From: Cheiracanthium punctorium
Taxonomy: Eukaryota; Arthropoda; Arachnida; Araneae; Cheiracanthiidae
NCBI GenBank assembly: GCA_038373885.1
Contig: JAWZYV010000147.1
Coordinates: 310,001-374,000, forward strand
Direction of reading: 5' to 3'
Length of the DNA stretch: 64,000 nucleotides
This document shows positions 11,338-20,300 of this stretch, piece after piece. The translations under genes and the position numbers were made by a program. Every line of letters starts with the position of its first letter. Position 1 is the first letter of the stretch. Below the pieces are notes generated by a model. It saw nothing but the letters and a program-made list of their open reading frames with translations, was not told the DNA's origin and did not search any database.

Positions 11338-13732
11338 AACACTAGATTTACCATCTATTTATATATACCTATTTCTACCAAAACCAGTCAAAATGACTGG
11401 TGTATAAGAAATTACTTATTGTAACTTATTGTGACTTCCAGTCTTTATTCACTCTTAAAAAATGACAAAAAATGTTGAACAACAATATTAAGCGCCAAAG
11501 CTCCCGTTACGGGAACATCTATTATATATTTTTTTTCTTAAAATATTTTAACGCAATTTACGAAATACACATTTTATATAAACACTAGCTGCTTACCCGT
11601 TCTCCGCACGGAGGGAAACGAACATTTTCCTTAAACATATAATTCGAATTAAACCCAGTAATGCGGAATCTAAAAATAAACAAAATGATTTGTCTCTTGG
11701 CGTAAAGTTACTCATTAGTTATTCGTAAAGTTAGTATTAATACTGATCTGAGAACATTGTTAATATTATGAAACAAAAAACTATGTCGGTGTCATTGGCG
11801 ATCAGAAAAAGAAAAGCGTGACGGTTCCTAAAAATTTCTAACTTTCAAAATGTCTCATTTCTGCATCATACTCTTTTTTAGATTTAAGTACCATTAATAC
11901 CTTAGATACTACATGATGTGAAGAACCGTTTTATTTTATAATTAAATAGTTGTGTGTACGCGCTCTTCGCAAGACAAGAAGAGAACATTTTCCAAAAAGG
12001 TGATCATAACTACTTGTGACAAAACAGAATCTCCAAGAAAAAAAAAGTTCAGGTACAGAATTTTCTGTTGAAATTACTGCGGGATATATTAACGCGACGT
12101 AGAATTATTTAATGTTTAGTTAGCTGTGATGTAAGATCGCTGTTGAAAAACGAAAAGAAACGAATAGTTTCACGAAATATTTATTAACGCGGTATATTGT
12201 GCTTTGATCAATATTGCATATCTAATTCCTAGCATATCTATCCTAGCATATCTAATAACTGTTACTTTTAGTATCCTTTACTGATACCAATATATTTTCG
12301 TTTTTCCATCTTTAATGTTTAATAAAGAAACGGTTTAGATATTTGCCACTAATGTAGTTTTTTTATTCTTTGGTGATTCTTTGCAATTTACGCATTAGTA
12401 TAAACGATAATCATTTCACTTTCTGGCTGCCATTAAAACAGCTCTCCATACATTTTTATGCATAATTCTTGTCAGATTGGCGTTTTTAGCACGTAAAATA
12501 TTTCCTGCGATTAGAAAACGTGTCCCGTTTAAAAACTATATCGAAAATAATGCTGGATAATTCATCGTTGAAAAAACAGCATTCAATTCTTTTTCTGGCA
12601 ACGTAATATAAAATAGGGAAAAATTTCGTGCGTGGCGTATGCTTTGTTTGTGAGCCCGTTATTTTGATTGAGTTTCGAAATGGGTTTTAATCTCGTTAGA
12701 TCAAAATGACGTAGATTTTACATGTGGAAACTCAGCTATTTTAAAGTCATTTTATTTATGTTTTTCAAATGGCAATTTTATTCATTGTTACTGTTTCCCA
12801 GACAACCATAGCGGAAGATATCATACCGAAATCTTGAAACAGCTTTTATTGAATTCAAAATCCTTCGTTACATGAAAATTCAATTCGTAAAAAATCTTCT
12901 AATTTATATTTTTCCTCCGTTCTTCTTTTAAAAGTGGGCGAATTGTATGCTCCGTCTTTTGCCGAAATATAAAAAAGTTATGGACAGATAGAGAAAGATG
13001 GAACAGTTTTAAATTTATTTTACGCAAATGTTATCAAAAGATAAATTCTTTTTAAAAATTCCCAAAAATCGGAAAATATGTTACATAGTCAAAACAAACT
13101 GTTTTCGAAAGAAATTTTTTTCCTCTATCCGATGTTGCAAATATCGTTTTATTGCGAGGGCAATTACTAGCGTTATTATGTATTATTCGAGAAAAATTGC
13201 TAAAAACCGGACAAAACATAAAATAAAACATTTTCTAATTCGAATTTTGAAAAAATCGCTCCGAGGCGTGTTAGGATCTGTCCTTGTGAAGCCGTATGCA
13301 AAATTCGGTAGGTCTGCGACCAACCTTCTCGGCGCAATGCGATCGAGAGACGCGCGCAAGAAGATGGGTGGCCACAAACCTACCTACCTACCTACATAGC
13401 TACATACAATGTTTACTCTCGGATTTTATTATATAAGATTTACACTATAGGGTGTGTTATATAGTGTAAATGTTGATATAAAATGTGTATTTCGTAAATT
13501 GCGTTAAAATATTTTAAGAAAAAAAATATATAATAGATGTTCCCGTAACGGGAGCTTTGGCGCTTAATGGGTTAATTGTAATAGATGAATGAATTAATAG
13601 ACATTGTCAAATAACAAAACACTTAATTGTTTACAGTTTTTTTAGTCACAATTTCTACTGGAAAAGGTAGGAATTTTGAATTGAAATTGCACGACCAGTC
13701 AAAATGACTGGTCTGGTAAATCTAGTGTTAGA
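11338..13732. mobile_element. 2.4-kb element with long inverted ends, CACTAGATTTACCA
   Basis: Left end TTAA-CACTAGATTTACCA, right end mirrored TGGTAAATCTAGTG. Both ends carry the subterminal palindrome ACCAGTC-A/T-rich-GACTGGT. About 150 bases in, a second, nearly identical inverted block of about 90 bp occurs (11492-11580 and 13473-13566, GCGCCAAAGCTCCCGTTACGG). The TTAA at the left edge is TTAG at the right. This suggests a piggyBac-like non-autonomous element; no transposase found. Confidence 0.6.
11584..13435 (+). repeat. Inner repeat ACTAGCTGCTTACCCGTTCT inside the 2.4-kb element
   Basis: Starts ACTAGCTGCTTACCCGTTCT and ends in a CTAC-repeat tail (13379-13396) then TTTTATTATATAAGATT. 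Similar starts occur reversed near 47107-47136. This layout resembles widespread arthropod interspersed repeats. A short plus frame at its end (13028-13399) has no domain. Confidence 0.4.
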
Positions 13733-13742
13733 GGGCTTTACA

Positions 13743-13973
13743 TTAAGGTGACCAAATTTTTTAACTTAGAATCGGGGACATGTCGCCGATTTTGAAACAA
13801 AACTGGGGACATTTATAATTAATGAAATAATTAACAGTAATTTCATTAAAAAACAATGCAATAATTAAAAATTGTCCCCAATTTCTGTTTTACATTTTGG
13901 GGACAATTTGAAAAAGTCCTGAAATTGGGGACTGTCCTGGGAAAATGGGGATGTTTGACGGTCACCTTACTTT
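13743..13973. mobile_element. MITE, TAAGGTGACCA type, copy 2
   Basis: Same ends and same internal order as the 11012 copy, with point differences and a small insertion near the right end (TTTGACGGTCACCTTA). Together the two copies form direct repeats around the 2.4-kb element. Confidence 0.8.
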
Positions 13974-14391
13974 ACATTAGATAAAATGAGTATTCGCTAT
14001 TTGCGCCCCCTCCAAAAAAATTTTCCCCCTTGCCTCGGTCTTCGGACATTACACTGATTTATTAAAAAATCTGTCAGCATTCAAGTTTTAGGATGATCCG
14101 GGGCCCCGGATGATCCAGCAGCATTTTTTGTTTTTGTTCTGAAGTGATTACGATTTTATGACGTAGTTCCTGTGAAAGATTACCAGTGCGCATGCACTGC
14201 TATACTACTTTAGAACTCCAATTGCTTTTCTGGTACAATATTCTATTTTGAGTTATACTGGTATGTTAGCATAATAAATACTTTCGTATTGTTTTGACTG
14301 ATACCAGTGGTACTGACTGGTGTTTGGATTTGCATCAGTGATTGGGCCTGTCATTTAATCATGGCTTAGTATAATATAAATAAAACCAAAG
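13974..14391 (+). other. Upstream region and presumed 5' UTR/promoter of furry
   Basis: This stretch lies between the last MITE and the furry start. I see no clear TATA box and no convincing splice acceptor directly before the ATG. A GC-rich patch sits at about 14098-14125. Any promoter must lie here or upstream among the transposons, unless a 5' UTR exon lies further away. Confidence 0.3.
14361..14369 (+). promoter_or_regulatory. Minimal upstream ORF (ATG GCT TAG) before furry
   Basis: A two-codon frame, ATG-GCT-TAG, ends 22 bases before the furry ATG. If the transcript starts upstream, this could slightly reduce initiation at the main start. The transcription start is unknown, so the role is inference. 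Confidence 0.25.
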
Positions 14392-17300
14392 ATGACTTCG
14401 TCAAATGACACCAAATCACAGTCTAACTGTTATAATATTAGCACACAATCTCAACTTCCTTGGGGTGTGCGAAAAGATAGACAAGCTTTTCCATCGGGAA
14501 TAAATGTTGACATCGAAGTTAAGCCTGGTGAGTTTATCTTACGAACTTTATTTGCTGAATTTACTGTTCAAGCAGAAAGGAAAATAGATTTAGTCCTTGC
14601 CGAACCTTTAGAAAGGCCTCTCTCTAAATCCTTGCAAAGAGGTGAAGATGCGTTGTTCGATCAACTTTTAAGTGCTTTTGGATCTGTTGCAGAACATTGT
14701 CTGCCTTCTTTATTACGCACTCTTTTCGCGTGGTATGATCGCCAGGGGGTTGATTCGCCTTTCTCTCAAGATCTTCGCTTAAAATCAGAACCTAAAGGCA
14801 AAGGAGATGTACAAGATAAGATTGATAAAGATTATTTGCACGAGAGGAGAGATCTCGCAGTGGAGTTCATATTTTGTTTAGTTCTAATAGAGGTTCTGAA
14901 ACAGTTGTCAGTGCACCCTGGGCATGATGATTTGGTCAGTTATATTGAAAATCTAGCATTCAAGCATTTCCGATTTAGAGAAGGAGCTCAAACTGGACCC
15001 AATGCACAAAATGTTAATATTATTGCAGATTTGTATGCAGAGGTAATTGGAGTCTTAGCTCAGTCGCGATTCCAATCTGTGAGGAAGCGTTTCGTGGCTG
15101 AATTGAAAGAGTTGAGAAGCAAAGAGCCAAATCCAATCACTACTCACAGTATAATTAGCTTATTGATGGGAATGAAATTTTTTAGAGTTAAGATGGTACC
15201 AATTGAAGAATTTGAAGCTTCATTTCAATTTATGCAAGAATGTGCGACCTACTTCCTTGAAGTTAAAGATAAGGACATAAAGCATGCACTGGCGGGACTC
15301 TTTGTTGAAATTTTAGTGCCAGTTGCTGCGACAGTCAAAAATGAAGTCAATGTACCTTGCCTGAAAACTTTTGTTGAAATGTTATATTCGCATACATTAG
15401 ATCTGTGTACCAAAAAGAAGCACAGTTTGGCTCTTTTTCCTTTGGTTACATGCTTGTTATGTGTCAGTCAAAAGCTATTCTTTCTGCAAAATTGGCATTA
15501 TTTCTTAGCTATGTGCTTATCGCATTTAAAAAATCGAGATCCCAAATTGTGCCGTGTTGCATTGGAATCACTGTATCGTTTGTTGTGGGTTTATATGATC
15601 CGAATAAAATGTGAAAGCAATACTGCCACACAGAGTCGGTTGCAGAGTATAGTGAATTCACTTTTTCCTAAAGGCTCCAAAGCTGTAGTACCAAGAGATA
15701 CACCTTTAAATATATTTGTTAAAATAATTCAGTTTATTGCACAAGAAAGATTAGATTTTGCCATGAAAGAAATAGTGTTTGATTTAATGTCTGTTGGAAG
15801 ACCGATTAAAATTATTCTCACTCCTGAGCGTATGAGTATCGCACTGAGGGCATTTTTAGTCGTTGCGGATAGTTTACAGCAGAAAGAAGGAGATCCGCCC
15901 ATGCCCCGAACTGTTGGCGTTCTACCCTCAGGAAATACACTGCGCGTGAAAAAGACTTTCTTGAACAAAATGCTTACAGATGAAGCTGCAAGAACGATAG
16001 GCATGTCTCATTATCACCCGTATGTTCGAAAAGTGTTTGGTGACATACTGAAGGCACTTGATGTACAGTTTGGCCGTCCCCTTATGATGACCACTGTGCA
16101 GAATATCAACAAAGAACCTGACGACATGATCACCGGGGAAAGGAAGCCAAAGATCGATTTATTCCGCACTTGTGTTGCTGCGATTCCCAGGTTGATACCT
16201 GACGGCATGAGCAGAAATGACTTGGTTGATTTACTTTCTCGCTTGACAGTACACATGGACGAAGAGTTGAGAGCACTGGCTTTTCAGTCTTTGCAAAATA
16301 TGACTCTTGACTTCCCTGACTGGAGAGAGGATGTTATTTATGGTTTTGTTCAGTTTATGCTCCGAGAGGTGAACGATACGTTCCCCCAACTTCTGGACAA
16401 TGTCCTCCGCATGCTGCTGCAGTTTCTGACTAACTGGAAGAATTCCTTGTCCTCTCCCATGCAAAACGCGTCCCGAAAAGAATCCCGTGAGCAAAACAAA
16501 ATTGAGCATTTATGTTCCGTCTTGCACCTCATCGAAGCTGTCGGCCTCGTTATGCTGTGCCATTGCCGGCTACCTCCCCGGCGGTTAGCCGTCCACATCT
16601 TGAGGGAGACGAAAGCTCTGCTGAAGCTGTTGGTACCTTCTTGCGAAGAGGACCCTGTTTCAGAAGCCATTGATCAATGCTGCCCATTGGTTGCCGAGAA
16701 ATGCCTTCCTTTGTTGCCCCCTGCAGAGAAAGCTGCCTTGCTGTCTGCATCTCACATCGACCTTCAGTGGTTGACCGAAAGAAATAGTTCGGCTTGGACA
16801 TCCGGACTGCATGATACAACTGCCGAAGGCGGGAACAAGGTTTCGAGCAATTTGGAAATATCCGAGAATTCAAGTATGGATCCGTGGTGTGTTTGCCTAC
16901 TAGGATTTATAGACAATAGCAGCTTGTTAAAGAAGTGCTGCACAGCAGTAGCACATTCCTGGCCCATCATTTATTCTAGAATCACAACTCTTTTCAGTTA
17001 CCTTGACCTTAATCCAGTAAGTGACAATCGTGCTTCTTTATTAAGACCCACAGTTGTTAAGAAAGCTCTCAATGAAAGAGAACTCCATTTGACTCTCTGG
17101 AGAAATTATTTAATGTTTGCTTGTCGCATTGCCCCACCCAGCTGTTCTCCACATGTTCGTCTCATCACCCCCGAACTGAGTTTAAGTTCCTCTCCGGATA
17201 GTATCAGCTCTGAAAGATCAGACAGCAGGTCCCCTAACAACAGTGGCATTCATGTGTCTAGCCTATTCAAGCAAATTACCCCACTCTTAAGAAGCGAGCA

Positions 17301-20300
17301 GGCTGACATGAGGGATGCCATAGTTTTTGGCTTGTCCAAAATCAATCATTTAGCTGTTAAAGATCTGATGGAAGAACTAGTTGGGTACATCAGAGAGGCT
17401 ATCGATCGGAAGCAAGAAAATGTTAGGCGACGCAAGCGCAGAGATGTTTTAAGAGTCCAGTTAGCTCGGGTATTGGAGCTCATTGCTGAGCAAGGAACAT
17501 TTGGTATTAGCAACAGTGTGCTAGACAGAGATGCATCGTCTCTGAACACGACGTTTGTGGAGTACATTGATGGAGCTCGTCTGTATCTCGAGACAGAAAA
17601 TGACAAAGACGTTCCGAGCATTGTCCAGGAAATCAAGCAGCACTTTTGTGGGTTCATCCACAAACTTATAAAAAGCTTCTCGCTCGAAAACAGGCATAAT
17701 CTACTAGGGTGTGATCTCAGAAGGAATTTGTTCTACTTGTTTGCATCCTGGAGTGGTAAATATGGCTCTCATTTTGGAGTGAGTGAGAGAAAAAATGTAA
17801 AGGAGGAGCCTTGCTCAGATTTTGAATTTTCTGCCCTGCAAGCCATGTCAGCAGTGTTGTGTTGTGGCCCATGCTTTGATCCTCAAGGAATCGGTGAGGA
17901 AGGCCCCTTTTATACTTGGTTGAACAGTCTTCTGAGTTCTGATGTCGAAAAAATATATCAGTTAGGACAAGAAACAGTTGTGTTACTATTGGAATTTAAT
18001 TCAGATTGTGGTACTTTGTTAGACTGGCTAGTCGATTGTTGCTACACAGGGGATATTCAAATGGCAGATGGCTGTTTCAATGCATTAGCAACGATATTTA
18101 GTGTTCGAGAGTACCCTTGCGACCATTATATGGCTATTATAAATGTAACTTTGCTAAATACTGGCTGTCCTAGGAATAAAATACAAGAAACTGCATTCCA
18201 GTTGCTGCAGATATTAGATAATAGATTTTTTGGATCATGTGCATCTCTTTCTGTAGATGGTGAAACAGATGCTGTCAACAGAAATGTGTTGCTGCGCAAA
18301 AAGCCCCCACAGTTTTGCGATGCAGTGTTTTCTACAGGCTATCCATGTTCACAGATGCAGCTCTCACACCACTTAGCTCAGCTACATCCTGAACTGACTA
18401 TGCCAATTTTTTCTGAGATCACTAGTAGGCTTCAAACTGCACGTCCACCAGTGAGACAAAATTTATTGCAATATGTTTTACCATGGCTTTATAACATGGA
18501 GTTAGTTGATCCTAATATTAACCACTGCAACGCACTGCCACACTTGAGTCGCATTCAAGAGTTTTGCTCCACTGAAACTTGCCAAAGTATAGCATTAGAA
18601 AAAAGAGAAGGTTGGGGCTCTGCAGAAGCCACTGAAATGGTTCTAAATAACCTTTTTTATATTACTGCTAAATTTGGGGATTGCCATCCAAATGAAATAG
18701 AAGAATTGTGGGCTTCTCTGTGCAAGTGTTGGCCAAATAATTTGAAGGTCATAATTCGCTATTTATTTATTATAACAGGTCTTGCACCCAATGAGCTTTT
18801 GGTGTATGCAAAGCGTGTTATTCTTTTTATGGCAAAAGCAAGGCCAGAAAAACTTTTGGATGAAATGATGGCTGATATGCAAACTGTAGAAACTTTGAAC
18901 TGTTTGATTGAAAGAACTGAAACCCCCCCATTCTTCAGAGTCACAAGTATTCGCAAAGAAAGTAGTCACTCGGATGATGGTGGCTGTAGCTCACAACCAG
19001 ATGCTCCCAGAAGCGAAATTACTCTTGAGCGTGGTACTTTGCACACCAAAAGACACAGTACTGAAAGTGGTTGTGAGAAAGACAGTCAAATACGAAAAGA
19101 TATTTGTGGCTCTGATATGGTTCAGAATGTGCCTAGTATTGTTAGCGGGGGTAAAGTGAATACTGGACCTTCATCTACGTCAGCAAGTGATGATGGCCAG
19201 ACAACAATAATTTCATCAGTTGAAGAAGAAAACTTTCTTCTCTTATGCCATGTTCATGAAGATGATCATGCTAAACCTGGAACTCCCCAACCTCATCCTT
19301 TGCCCATGCCAGAATTTGGGGGTTATTATGCGCCTCTGACTGAATTCCTTCCCGATAGTTCTCAGCCAGTTACGGGCTTCCATCGATGCAACTTGTCTGT
19401 GATGCTGCTCGCTGATGTATTAGATGGAATAAGTATAGATTGGTCACCGCACGTGCCTCTAATGTTACATGTTATATTTTTGGGCCTAGATCATACACGC
19501 TCTTTAGTTCATGAACATTGTAAAAATCTCTTATTGAAATTACTGATTGTTTTGACAAAACATGAAGATCATTTAGGTGTTGCAAGAATTCTTTTAAATA
19601 ACAAGACTCAAGAGTTGGGGTATGGACTTCCTTCTCAGACTCTTGCTCCAAAAATTAATTTCACCGAACAGAAGCTGTTTGAAGAAGTTACTGAAAATGA
19701 AGCACTCATATCATTATCAACTGATGACACTGAATCGAATTCGAGCAAAGACCAGGACAGTGGGTCTTGCGAAACTCTCGCAATTGAAGAAGCTATTGCT
19801 ACTCAAGTTATAGAGCCTCCGAAGGAAACCCCAAATGTAGCTGAAACTGTTAAATCACTCATTGACTTTTTGGCTGGTAAAAAAGGACATGCACTTTGGA
19901 GCTATGAGGACATAACTGCTAAAGTATGGTCTGTCAAGAGTGCCGAGCAGTTGTCAACTTTCCTTCAACATATTTTATTTGTTTTTAAGGAGTCATTACC
20001 TATGGCCCACATTCAAGATCGCTGGGCTCAAATAGCACTGCAGCTGGCATTATCCTGTTCATCTCGACACTATGCAGGACGTTCTCTTCAGATATTTAGA
20101 GCTTTAAAAGTACCTTTGAATGCCAGAATGCTGTCAGATATTTTATCGCGTCTTGTCGAAACTGTAACAGAACAAGGGGAAGATATGCAAGGTTACGTTA
20201 CTGAATTAATGATAACACTTGAAGAAGCTGTTGATTCTCTTGACTCAGCTTTTAAAATCAGTGATATAATGAAAGATTTTTTCAAGTCTACTCCAAATCT

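Noticed and set aside
16350..16873. Frames of about 106 codons on the minus strand within furry
   Set aside because: Shadows of the conserved furry coding sequence; no independent support.
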